Below are positions 1-24,849 of a stretch of DNA of 64,000 nucleotides, piece after piece. The translations under genes were made by a program, and so were the position numbers. The notes under the pieces were generated by a model, which was not told the DNA's origin, did no database searches, and saw nothing but the letters and a program-made list of their open reading frames with translations. How positions within the stretch are numbered: position 1 is the first letter of the stretch; each line of letters starts with the position of its first letter. The stretch comes from Pogona vitticeps (lineage: Eukaryota > Chordata > Lepidosauria > Squamata > Agamidae), in NCBI RefSeq assembly GCF_051106095.1, contig NC_135783.1, positions 61,111,947-61,175,946 on the forward strand. The letters run 5' to 3'.

Positions 1-406
1 GTGTGGTGGACAAAAGGATTTGAAACCCAGTATTTCCCTTAAAGTATATAGTTCCACCCATAAAGATTTAAAAACTCTAGCAGCACACTCTTGCTACATC
101 ACTGGAGTAGTTAATGTAGGTTTTCAAAGCAATTCAAGTGTTACTACTTGTAGTGGCTTGGTTTCCCAGAGAAACTCCAGGAGCTTAAACAGTGTTACTA
201 CGGTTGAGCCTCAAGACAATACATACATGCCCTGGGCATTTAACTGCTTCTAAAAAGTGCATTTACGTAGTATTAGTATACATTAGTAAACTGCATGATT
301 TCTATACTGTAAAGATTTTACTATGCTGGTTTATGTCATCAGAGGAATGTCACTGAAATGAATAAAAGGTTTTATTTAAATGTATTAAATGTGGGTTTCT
401 TTTCAG
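1..406 (+). other. Intron or alternative 3' UTR of an unidentified plus-strand gene
   Basis: No coding exon is recognised here. The stretch ends in a pyrimidine-rich tract and an AG at 405-406 that fits a splice acceptor. An AATAAA lies at 361-366 just before that acceptor, so this part could also be the 3' UTR of a shorter transcript whose alternative last exon follows. Confidence 0.35.
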
Positions 407-451
407 CCATCTAGCGAGCTTGGCAGTGATGTGGATGAAGAGAGTGATTAG
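407..451 (+). CDS. Putative last coding exon of an unidentified gene (14 residues and stop)
   Basis: After the acceptor at 405-406 one frame reads PSSELGSDVDEESD and then TAG. The end is short, acidic and serine-rich, typical of a disordered C-terminus. I do not recognise the protein. In human, RAB4A lies tail-to-tail with CCSAP, and this exon has the matching position and strand, but the residues are not the prenylated Cys-Gly-Cys end of RAB4A. It could be a different gene, a 3' UTR exon of RAB4A in which the frame is accidental, or a lineage-specific exon. The incoming phase cannot be tested because the upstream exon lies outside the window. Confidence 0.35.
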   Translation, partial: PSSELGSDVDEESD

Positions 452-1400
452 CTGATTAACCTTTTCCAACGGTCATCCTGTCCAAGTATATGTAAATGAA
501 TGCTAAGGTGCCCTTCTGCAAAATCACACATCTAAGATAGTCCCTCAAAGGTTAAGAAAAAATCTTTAACTATATGCACAGTCTCTGATTTTTGGCTTGG
601 GAAAGCTTTGAGGGCAGTGAAGCAACACCTGACAATTATGTAAACATGTGTATAACATTTCTAGATTCCTTTTTTTGAGGACTTTAAAGGGCTTCATTAT
701 TTACCATGCCTGTTTTACAAAAGCTTTGTTGCTTTTTACGTTATTTGTGGGTGGTAACACATTTTCTATCTTGTATGGAATAATGTCAGATTATTTAGGA
801 AGCATATTGTTTTGTCTCTCCTTTATTATTAAGCTCTGCCCTTCAGAGGTGGTTATGATGATGATGATAGTATCACAGCAGTGTTGAATCGGAGAAATTA
901 TGTGAGTTCACCTGAGAAGGGCAAGAAAAGGTGGCCGTAGGTTAGTGTAGCATATTTCTGCAAACAACATGGCATTTTTCTGTGCTCTTTTATATGGATG
1001 ATGGTAGTGAGTTAGTCCATTGTGAATATATGAATCTCGGGTATACAGTTTTAGGTAATCCCACCTTGTGGGGAATTCTCTCTCCTTTTGGAAATCAAAA
1101 ACAAACTCCACCTTAATTTGTTTTCTAAAAGACACGGTAGAAAGAGTTGTAAATTTATTATTTAAAATATTTTTCACCTCACATTGCTCCTTAAAAGGAT
1201 GCAAAGCAAGTTACATCATTAGAAGACAATATTAAAGCTAACAGTAAGTACAAATACTAAAAACGGCTCAAACACCACACTAAAAGATAGTGTGCTCTTG
1301 ACAAGAAATCTGATGAAAGGCTACCCCTCCACGACAAACTTTCAATTTTTCCAGTATAAGAATTGGAAGTTCTAATAAAATGATTTCTGTTTATGGATGG
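452..1400 (+). other. Probable 3' UTR of the left-hand plus-strand gene
   Basis: AT-rich sequence without a gene follows the stop codon. An AATAAA at 1374-1379, followed by T- and GT-rich sequence, is the best poly(A) signal. It would place the end near 1400, about 300 bp from the likely 3' end of CCSAP on the other strand. Confidence 0.35.
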
Positions 1401-1717
1401 AATGTTCTGCCCAAGGTTTTTTAGTAAAATATGCTAACATATTAGTAGCAGTAATTTCTATTAAGTTTTTAGCAAACATTGCTGGCACTAGGGAGCTTTC
1501 CATTCATGTATGAAGCCACTGTTAAAATGTGTACGTTGGAATGTCATTAAGTACATCCATAGCTACTTACTGCTGAACTTCAGATTTAACATAGGTAAAT
1601 TAGCTGGTATCATCTTACAAAATGCATGAAAACTGCTGTCACCCTCCTGTAATTGTGAACCACTACGTTTAGCTAGGTTCAGACCCATGACACTTATCAA
1701 AAAAATGGTCGAACTAA

Positions 1718-4700
1718 CTTTCCAAATCCATTTTATTCACTTGTACAAAGTCATAGCAAGTACAATTAAATATAAAGAACACAAAACATTAGAAAAAGCA
1801 AGTGCTGTTTAAGACATGTTCTAAGTCACATATTGCTTCAAGCTTTATTTTTTCCACACTTTTCTCTAAAGTGATTCTAGTGCTTACAAAAGTGAAATGC
1901 ACCTCTGACATACCCTAACCCCTTGGTTTTCCAGGGATTACATGTAGGAATAGGAACTGAATTTATGGCTTTACTGCTGTGTATCCCCATAATGGCTAAT
2001 AAATACCTGTTTAAACAGCAACACTCCCAAGATTTTAGTCAGATTTCAGCTGTTCATTGCCACGATATGAATTCTTTGGGTTTTTCCAGGTAGCATGCAG
2101 TATCAGTATAGCTTGATTTAGCCAACCTCAAGTCACAACCTGACATAGTTGGGGGCAGAGGGTGTAAACATGTACTTACTAAGAAGTTGGCAGTTATTTG
2201 CATGATGTGTTCACCATTTTGTATCTCATACCACAAGAATAATTTTTCTCTGTACATACAGAAGCACAGAAAATCTAGTCTTCTGATATGTAACAGAAAC
2301 CCTCTTAAGTGCCAGTCTTGTACAGAAATGGTTCTCAGTAATATTTATTGCTTAAAATCTCGAAGAAATAGGGCAAAGGCCCTTGCAGGAGTATGAGAGC
2401 TAAGGGGACAAATTTCCAGGAAAGTTTCAACCAGAGTCATTTTCAACCAACCAGCAGAAGGTTGGCAGTGTTAATACTAATATTCTTGTGCCAACCATAG
2501 GAAGTTACATTACTTTCTTCCCTGCTGGTCAGTTTTAGATGACATCTGAGATGCTCCATTTTAATTCTTTAATACTGTTGTCAGGTTGATGTTCCAATCC
2601 AAGGCACAACTCTATACAGCAGTAAGCTATAGTTGCGCAGCTAGGTAGTCTCCTACTGAGAAGATTGGTTGGTATCTATGAGTAGAGAGGTTAGCTGGTT
2701 GTTATCTTTAAAAGCATCCCCCTCTCTAGCCAAGATGTTTGGGGGAGCGGAGGACCTAAATACAAATATGTTGGGCATTAGCTCTCTTATTTTAAGAGAG
2801 AAATCTAAATTTTCACCTGTGATAGCTGCCATTAAAGTCATTTGATCATGCTATGAGGTACATGTGAAACTACAAACACTGAAGTATTGCAGAATGTTAT
2901 TTTACAGTCTCACATATTAATATGAGAAAGAATTTGTCAAATTGGCAGAAACTCCAACTGTGCTGAAACTGCAAAGTGTCATTGGTGCATTTGGGTGTAT
3001 TGTGCATTCGGCAAATGAAGGGTATACTGATCCAGATTTATTGAAGACACAAAGAGATGATGCAGGTTTCCATGCTTCCAAGGAGAGAATTATTACAAAG
3101 CATTCCATTCATTTTGTGACAGTGCCCACAATTTTAAGATTTGCTCAGCCAAGTAGTTCTACTCACTCTCCTTCATCTTTACCTCTAAAAGAAAGCTTAT
3201 GCACTGATGAATTTGGATGGTAGTTTTCCACTGTAAAGATGTGAGAGGCAGATAATCCAAATGTAAGTGAGACAGAAATATGTACATGCTCCTTTACCAG
3301 AAAGACAAATCATTTCAGCACCTGTTACTGTTTCTCTGAATTAATCAAGTCACAGAGCATAGCCAGAGTTTTAACACATTATAACTCTACTTTGAAAAAA
3401 AAATCTCCAGCACAACAATTAGCAAGCTTTAGAAAAGGAGAAAGCCATCCTTTTTCCAGTATCTGCCCATCATGGTTGTCATGTTTGCGGAACTTTATTC
3501 TGACTGGCTAGATGTATAAATGAACACTCCCTTTAAGTAGAATTAGACTACTACCACTTAAGAAAAATGGCCTTTAAGCCATAAGAACGTTCTTCATGTA
3601 CTACTAAAAGGAGGGAAATTGAAAAATAGGACCCACAGATGTTGCAGGCTGGGATATTCCTGTTCCCAGTCATCCATAAAAATTCTGTATCGTCCCCAGT
3701 CACCCATTCCTCCTCCCATTCCATTTTAAATCCTTTCCATGCCACTGACTCCAGAGAGCAGCAGGCTGTTCTGCGCTTCTTTCCCCAATAGCATTCGTAT
3801 AGGGCATTTCCCTCTTAAACATTTTTGTATGGTACTCTATCAAAATGGTTTGGAGTTCACAAATGGCTACTTTGATTTGGTTGGGTGGTAATATTCTGGC
3901 TACCAAACTCACACCTGAACATTAAGCGAATGGTTTATTTTTAAAGTCAAGTTCTTTCATTTTATCAGCTGAAAGACTAGGGTTCCAACAAATCCATCTA
4001 TTTTTGGAAAGAAACCAAAAGTTATGGGTAAGGATATCCAACATAGTCAGCAGGAAAAGACACAATGCATTGGTCATTAAAAAAAGATACTGAAGTTCTG
4101 CTAAGACATTAATTCCATAGTTGTGCAGGAGTTTTGTTACTGAAGCCAAAACATTCTTTAAAATCTCCAGATAGCCATTGTACTCCACAAATGCCATTCA
4201 AAGCTGCTTTAAAAACATCACTTTAGAGCTTGGCAATAAACGTGGCAGACAGTCTCTCAAAACAAACTCTGAACTGTATCAGATTATTAACATTTTCATG
4301 ATCATCAAAGGCTTATTTGCTTTTCCACAGACTTAGTTTGGGGGGAAACATGGGCATGTGTTAAGACTGGAAAAGAATATAATCTGTACTGTCAACCTGA
4401 GCACTCAACATATATTAAGGAATGTACACTGGTTCGGTGAGACCAGTAGAAAAGTCCATTTCAAAGTACAAATATTAGTAAATGTTCACTATTGCAGAAG
4501 CTCACTAAACAAAACTGGTTACAAAATGAAACATTATCAAAAGACAACAAAAAGAAATCTTAGTTCAGTGGCACCAAGTCTGTGTTACTTGCTGCAAATT
4601 ACTGAACTGATTCCCACTACTTAATTCATGATTGTCTATCTCATTTGGTACAGTAAGATCATGACAGCAAATTAATACAGTTCCAAAATACAATCATAGC

Positions 4701-5718
4701 ACATTACTTACCTATTGCACCAAAATCTTCAATTCCAGATGGCCACGAAATCCACAACTGGAATGTAAACCTGAATATGTCACATATATTTAACAAAAAC
4801 TGGAGAGAATTTTCTGTAAATCCCCCCAACATTTTCAGATCTCTAACACTTTACAGACAGCTGTATAATAACCTGCATACTCAGGCCTCCACAGCTTAAG
4901 ACTTGCCAACCATCACTCCCCCATTTTTGCAGACTCGGGATGACTTGCAACAGCAGAGTTACAGAGGCTCAAGAGTGGACTCCACGGAGCAAGAATGGGG
5001 AAATGTGACCCTCTAGGTGTTACTGGGCTATGACTCCCAACATCATTCATTCATTACCAGCTATGCTGGCAGTGCTGATGAGAGCTGGGATGTAACATAT
5101 AGACAGCCACACTCAATGGCTCAGGGGTATCTTTTGGCTTGTGAGGTCACAAGTTGCACTGACCCAGACAAACCACTGCAAGTTAATTAAAATAAGTAGA
5201 AAACATAATGGTGTTTACATACCTGATTTTTAAAATGTCCCTGGCCCTCAAAACCAAGAACATTTTTAATTGTAACTAACTCACAGTGTGTCATTATGGA
5301 AACCAAATTTCTGTGGATTAGAACTGACGAGTTCAGTAATCAACAAAGATTTAAACATTTGTAAAGGAATCCCTTCTGAGTTCTTTGAATAAAACAGTTC
5401 ACTGTACAACCTTTTATAGCTTGTCACCTGAAGGTCCACGGGCAAATTTCTTGGCCCACATGTTTTTGAAAAAGGTAAGAGGGAATCTCTACTGGCAAAC
5501 AAAGTTCCCATTCCCGTCCATCAGTATGGTACCAGTTCTTTGCACTACAGCCAATATAAATAGCCAAAATATAAACAAATGTAACAAACTACCTAATAAA
5601 AAATCCTTTTGTAAAAATCTTGCATAGGTAGTTTGGAATTTTGCTGCAGTGTCGTAGTTGTTTCCCAGTACTATTTCTGAAATTAAAACAAAAAGGTGGG
5701 GTCCGCTCAAGTTTTGAA
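1718..5718 (-). other. CCSAP: Probable long 3' UTR of CCSAP
   Basis: From the CCSAP stop codon leftward for about 4 kb there are no exons and no clear transposon. On the minus strand AATAAA occurs at 1732-1737 and again at 1844-1849, with further copies upstream. The outermost one, with cleavage near 1715, is the most likely distal end. The length is inferred; an earlier poly(A) site cannot be excluded. Confidence 0.45.
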
Positions 5719-19582
<13,864 letters not shown>

Positions 19583-20269
19583 GGTGGGAGCGCGCTCGGG
19601 CCACGCGCGTCGCCCCGCAGCCAGGACTCGCCGGCCTCCCAAGCGGAGAGCGCCCTTCGCCCCACCTCCCGCTGGAACGTTTGAACACAAACAGCGACGT
19701 TCGATATCCGCCTCCGCCCGCCTCAGCCAATGGGTGCGCGACTTGCAGCCTCTGTCGTACGTCATAAACGAGGTTCAGAGGCTCTTTAAAAACATCAAAG
19801 GCGGCACCTCCCTGTTCGACGAACCTATCGGAGGAGTGCCTTGGGGCCGAGCGGTGCTCAAAGGCGGCAACCTTAGGCTCCAACCTCTTTCGCTGGGTGA
19901 CGTTTGAGTTGGTTTAAAACCCTGCGCGGGCGCTTCTCTGCGATACAGTAGTACTGATGTTTTCAGCCACTATCTTGTAGCCGCTTGTAATGTCGTCTGC
20001 TTGCATAAAAGGCACACTAGACGCGGTCGCTGATGTTTGCGCGCTTGCGTGGGTTTGTTGCTCCCCTCCCCAAGCCAAGGTGTCGGTTTTGAGCCTTTAA
20101 ATAAAGCGTCAAAACAGGGGGTTTCCTTCCGTAGAGGTTATTCGCTTTCTGTCTTCTCAATTCCCTTGTAAAGTAAAGGAAGCTCTATATTCAAAGCACC
20201 GTTATTTAAAACGGTCAGAGAGGTGGAAAGAAGCAGACGCCCAGCTGTGATAATTCCCAAGTCATAGAA

Positions 20270-20660
20270 CAAGATTCCCAGTTGTTGCTATTTGTTCTCA
20301 ATCGTCTCCGACCCGTGGCGATTGGCAACTCTAGGAACGAATGATCTCCAAAATGTCTTATCTTTAGCAGCTCTACTCCCCTCTTGGAAACTTAAGGCCT
20401 GATTCCTTTGCTGTCCATGCATCTCACACAGTATTTGCTCTTCTTTCTGTGATGCTTTCAATTTTTCCCAGCATCATCATTTTTTCCATCTAGTCGTGCC
20501 TTCTTGTGATGTGCCCGCAGTAGGGTAGCCTCAGTTTCATCATTTTTGCTGCCAGAGATAGTTCAGGCTTGATTTGTTCTAGGACCCACTTGTTTGTCTT
20601 TCTGACAGTCAATAGCATCCACAAATCTCCTCCAACACTATATTTTAAATAAACTGATAC
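20270..20660 (-). mobile_element. LINE fragment, 3' end of ORF2 (family A, copy 1)
   Basis: On the minus strand the residues TNKWVLEQIKPELSLAAKMM and KLRLPYCGHITRRHD with a stop are legible. This is the region after the reverse transcriptase in RTE-type LINEs (compare BovB YFGHLMRR). The left end resembles the tail of the LINE pieces at 23520 and 29420. It is truncated and frameshifted. Confidence 0.7.
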
Positions 20661-20802
20661 CCCCAATGCATATTATTGCATTCCCTGGAGAGAGAGATTA
20701 CAGTATTGCTACCCCAGCGATATATTAAACCTCACAATCTGTCTGTCTACATTTCTTTAAGCCCTGCCTAAATTCAGCAAATTTGAATCCATTGTTATAA
20801 GT

Positions 20803-20816
20803 GAAAGTACAGCACA
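20803..20816. repeat. Target site duplication of BovB, left copy
   Basis: GAAAGTACAGCACA, also extended by the preceding T, recurs with one change at 22401-22415 on the other side of the BovB copy. Confidence 0.85.
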
Positions 20817-22400
20817 TCATCGTCGTTTAGTCGTGTCCGACTCTTCGTGACCCCATGGACTAGAGCACGCCATGCCCTCCTATCTTCCACTGCCTCCCGG
20901 AGTTGTGTCAAATTCATGTTGGTTGCTTCGCAGATACTGTCCAGCCATCTCATCCTCAGTCGTCCCCTTCTCCTCTTGCCGTCACACTTTCCTAACATCA
21001 AGGTTTTTTCCAAGGAGTCTTTTCTTCTCATGAGATGGCCAAAGTACTGGAGCCTCAGCTTCAGGATCTGTCCTTCCAGTGAGCACTCAGGGTTGATTTC
21101 CTTTAGAATTGATAGGTTTGTTCTCCTTGCAGTCCAGGGGATTCTCAAGAGCCTCCTCCAGTACCACAATTCAAAGGCATCAATTCTTCGGCAGTCTGCT
21201 TTCATTATGGTCCAGCTCTCACTTCCATGCATCACTACAGGAAAAACCATAGCTTTGACTATTTGGACTTTTGTTGGCAATGTGATGTCTCTGCTTTTCA
21301 AGATGCTGTCAAGATTTGTCATCGCTTTCCTCCCAAGAAGAAGGCGTCTTTTAATTTCGTGGCTGCTGTCTCCATCTGCAGTGATCATGGAGCCCAGGAA
21401 AATAAAATCTGTCACTGCCTCCATGTCTTCCCCTTCTATTTCCCAGGAGGTGATGGGACCAGTGGCCATGATCTTCGTTTTTTTGATGTTGAGTTTCAGA
21501 CCGTTTTTTGCACTCTCCTCTTTCACTCTCATTACAAGGTTCTTTAATTCCTCCTCACTTTCTGCCGTCAGAGTGGTATCATCTGCATATCTGAGGTTGT
21601 TGATATTTCTTCCGGCAATCTTAATTCCGGTTTGGGATTCCTCCAGTCCAGCCTTCCGCATGATGTATTCTGCATACAAGTTAAATAAGCTGGGGGACAA
21701 TATACAGCCTTGTCGTACTCCTTTCCCAATTTTGAACCAATCAGTTGTTCCATGTCCAGTTCTAACTGTTGCTTCCTGTCCCACATATAGGTTCCTCAGG
21801 AGGTAGATAAGGTGGTCAGGCACTCCCATTTCTTTAAGAACTTGCCATAGTTTGCTGTGGTCCACACAGTCAAAGGCTTTTGCATAGTCAATGAAGCAGA
21901 AGTAGATATTTTTCTGGAACTCTCTGGCTTTCTCCATAATCCAGCGCAAGTTAGCAATTTGGTCTCTAGTTCCTCTGCCTCTTCGGAATCCAGCTTGTAC
22001 TTCTGGGAGTTCTCGGTCCACATACTGCTGAAGTCTACCTTGCAGGATTTTGAGCATAACCTTGCTAGCGTGTGAAATGAGTGCAATTGTGCGGTAGTTG
22101 GAGCATTCTTTGGCACTGCCTTTCTTTGGGATTGGGATGTAGACTGATCTTTTCCAATCCTCTGGCCACTGTTGGGTTTTCCAAACTTGCTGGCATATTG
22201 AATGTAGCACCTTAACAGCATCATCTTTTAAGATTTTAAATAGTTCAACTGGAATGCCATCACCTCCACTGGACTTGTTGTTAGCCAGGCTTTCTAAGGC
22301 CCACTTGACTTCACTCTCCAGGATGTCTGGCTCAAGGTCAGCAACTACATTGTCTGGGTTGTACAGGATATCCAAATCTTTCTGATAGATTTGAAAGATT
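20817..22400 (-). mobile_element. BovB (RTE) LINE, 5'-truncated copy
   Basis: A minus-strand frame of over 500 codons covers the element without a stop. It contains GDGIPVELFK, IPIPKKGSAKECSNYR, the RT motif A FIDYAKAFD, the catalytic LRYADDTTL, LNIKKTKIM, GSMITADGDSSHEIKRR, the C-terminal LRLQYFGHLMRRKDSLEKT and RAWRALVHGVTKSR. The endonuclease half is missing, the usual 5' truncation. The 3' end has AGAGTCGGACACGACTAAAC and a short ACGACGATGA repeat. Flanking duplications of 15 bp (20802-20816 and 22401-22415, one mismatch) prove insertion by target-primed reverse transcription. The open frame and near-perfect duplication suggest a fairly recent event. Copies of BovB in squamates and ruminants are the classic case of horizontal transfer. 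Confidence 0.96.
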
Positions 22401-22415
22401 TGAAAGTACAACACA

Positions 22416-23112
22416 CTTCTTTACATTTCTTGTTTTAAAATCAGCGCAGTCTGGAGATTTGGATGTTAAGGAGCCATATAGGAACACTGGATCATTTTGT
22501 GAGCAAACTTGCTCTAGCCTCTGTCTTACACTATTGAGTTTGATATTTCATTTTATGGTGCAGGAAATCACAACCCTTCTTATGGTAATTCCCACTTTTT
22601 AAAAAAATGGCTAAGGTCAGCAATGGTCCAGAGAGGAAAGACTACACCGCCTATAAAATAGAAAACAACAAAAGCAATTAGTATCATTGTGGCTGCTGGC
22701 TGCTTCTTAAGCCTGCTTCATTGGCCAGAGCTGCCCCACCTCAAGCACAGGGGACATCCAGACTGCCCTCCCCTCCCTGCCTCATTACTGGAGTTAGAGG
22801 GGTCCACCTGTATTCCCCTCCTTCTGATCTCTAGCCTCCCCCTGATTTGGAGGCATTCTCGACAGAATGAATAGCATGGGGACAAGGCACTGGGTGAGGG
22901 AATGCCTACCTGCCTCTGCTGATGTGTGACTGCTTACTTGAGTAATGTTTTTCTAAAATAAGCAATGGGTCGGGTGATGAGTTGTGTCACTCCTCACATT
23001 GCAGTAGGTGCCGCTGTTGCTCATGGAAACACACCCACAGTCATCACAGCAAGGACAAATTGGAGAGAAAACTGCTACAAAACAGTCCCTTTTCTAAGAA
23101 TAAGAAGAATAA
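22416..23112. other. Intergenic, nothing recognised
   Basis: Mixed-composition sequence with no frame, repeat or motif that I can name. Confidence 0.5.
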
Positions 23113-23342
23113 TTGTGTGCTGTTGTAGATTCCAACTTATGGCAACCTTTTCTTAGGTTTTCTAGGGAGAGAATACACAGAAGTGGTTTACCATTCCCTT
23201 CTTCTTGCAGGCACCCTGGGATGGTGCAGCTAGCCCACGGCCACACAGGTTTGTTCTACCCAAAGGAAGCACAGTGGGGAACCAATTCCCAACTTCTGGC
23301 TCCCCAGCCAGATACCTAAACCACTGAGCTATCCAGCCAGCC
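23113..23342 (-). mobile_element. tRNA-derived SINE (family A tail), copy 1
   Basis: Minus-strand head GGCTGGCTGGATAGCTCAGT with GGTTTAGGTATCTGGCTG and the B-box-like GTTGGGAATTGGTTCCCC. The tail is the inverse of TTCCAACTTATGGCAACC. The same family is seen in the other orientation at 28750-28976. Confidence 0.8.
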
Positions 23343-23519
23343 TTTGTACTCTAGGGAAAATGTAATATTTTGCAGAAGTAAAGGCTTCTCTCCTCCAACA
23401 CCACATTTCATCAGGTTTTCAGTCTCAAGTGGGGAGAATGGACTTCCCCTACCTCGCCAATCATGAACCACCAAACAGTATTATTGGGAGTGATTCTTTG
23501 GCTGCTAGCAAGTTTGCTG

Positions 23520-23745
23520 CTGTTCTGTTCTGTGCCGTCAAGTCACCTCTAACTCATAGTGACCTTATGAATGAGTGACATTCAAAACATCTTGATATAA
23601 ACAGCCCTGCTTGGGTCTTGCAAACTGAGATCTTGTCAAGTCAATCCATCTCATAGTTGCTCATCCTCTGTTCCTGTTGCCTTCAGATTTTCCTCACGTG
23701 ATTGTCTTATGCCAAGTCCTTTCTTCTCATGATGTGCCCAAAGTA
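23520..23745 (-). mobile_element. LINE fragment, 3' tail (family A, copy 2)
   Basis: GTGCCGTCAAGTCACCTCTA and ACTCATAGTGACCTTATGAA form the tail, then diverged 3' coding sequence ends at TTCTTCTCATGATGTGCCCA. It is homologous to 29420-29755 and 20270-20660. Confidence 0.7.
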
Positions 23746-24849
23746 ACTTTATAAGGGAAATTTAGCCATCGGGCACAACAAATGGGCCGCCTCTGCTTTG
23801 CAGCATAAGTAGAAATGGGAGGTTTCTGCTACAGAGGGCTTACAATTTATAGTATGATAAAAGAACAAATAAACAGGGACAAAACAGAACAAAGAAAAAG
23901 AGATAAAAAATAATGAAAGATGAATGGAAACAAATGCAGGAAACACAAGTTTAGATTAATATACTTGCACACTGGATATATAATGTCAAACTGGCATGTT
24001 TTATTAGATCAGTTTTAAAACAGCATCCAAACAACAGCAGCATCCAGTCATTATAATTGTGGAATTCCTCTTCAGCTCTTCCATCTGTTGTCAGATTACA
24101 GAAAGTCCATCTTTGCTCTGAAAATTGAAAAATTATGTGATCTCCTCAAGTATAGATCTTTTTAACATACTGTTCTGTATTTTTAAGCATGTAGGTACAT
24201 ACTAATCACAGCTCATCATACATTCATTATAATCTTTGATTAGATTAGATTAGGCATCCTTAAGCCTCAAGAGACTAAGGTAACATGCTCTGAATAAAGG
24301 ACTTGGAACAGCATCTAGTGTGGCTGAGAAGTCCAATTCGAGAGTGACAATCCATTTCACACTGAAGACAAATACAATCTGTCTCCTGTTCAGCTCCAAA
24401 TTGATTTTGCTGGTTTTGGGACTGCTTCTTTACCTCAGCCTGCTGGAAAAGTGTCTCTTCAGATCGGGAGATGCACTGCCTGCCTCCAGGCTGAATGCTC
24501 AGATGTCAAGATTTCCCATCTGTTGAGGTCCATTCCTAAGGCCTTCAGATCCCGCTTGCAGATATCCTTGTATCACACCTGTGGTCTCCCTCTGGGGCGA
24601 TTTCCCTGCACTAATTCTCTATAGAGGAGATCTAATATTTGAAAGGAGTGCCATTTCATGGCCCAGAAAATGTTTTAGAACTGAACCCAAAAATTAATAT
24701 TGATGTTCAAGGTGTTCCCCAGACAATGCAAGAATATAAATTTATATGCCATGTTTAACTAAAATTAGATGCCTCTATTAAACATTATGTTTACTTGTTG
24801 TTTAAAATAGCAAATGTGCAAATAAACACACAATTTTTCAGCAGACGAC
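23746..24849. other. Intergenic, nothing recognised
   Basis: AT-rich sequence. 24235-24590 resembles diverged LINE-like 3' sequence (AGGTCCATTCCTAAGGCCTT) but is too weak to assign. Confidence 0.45.

Noticed and set aside
20847-21806. 319-codon plus-strand frame
   Set aside because: Antisense shadow of the BovB reverse transcriptase frame.
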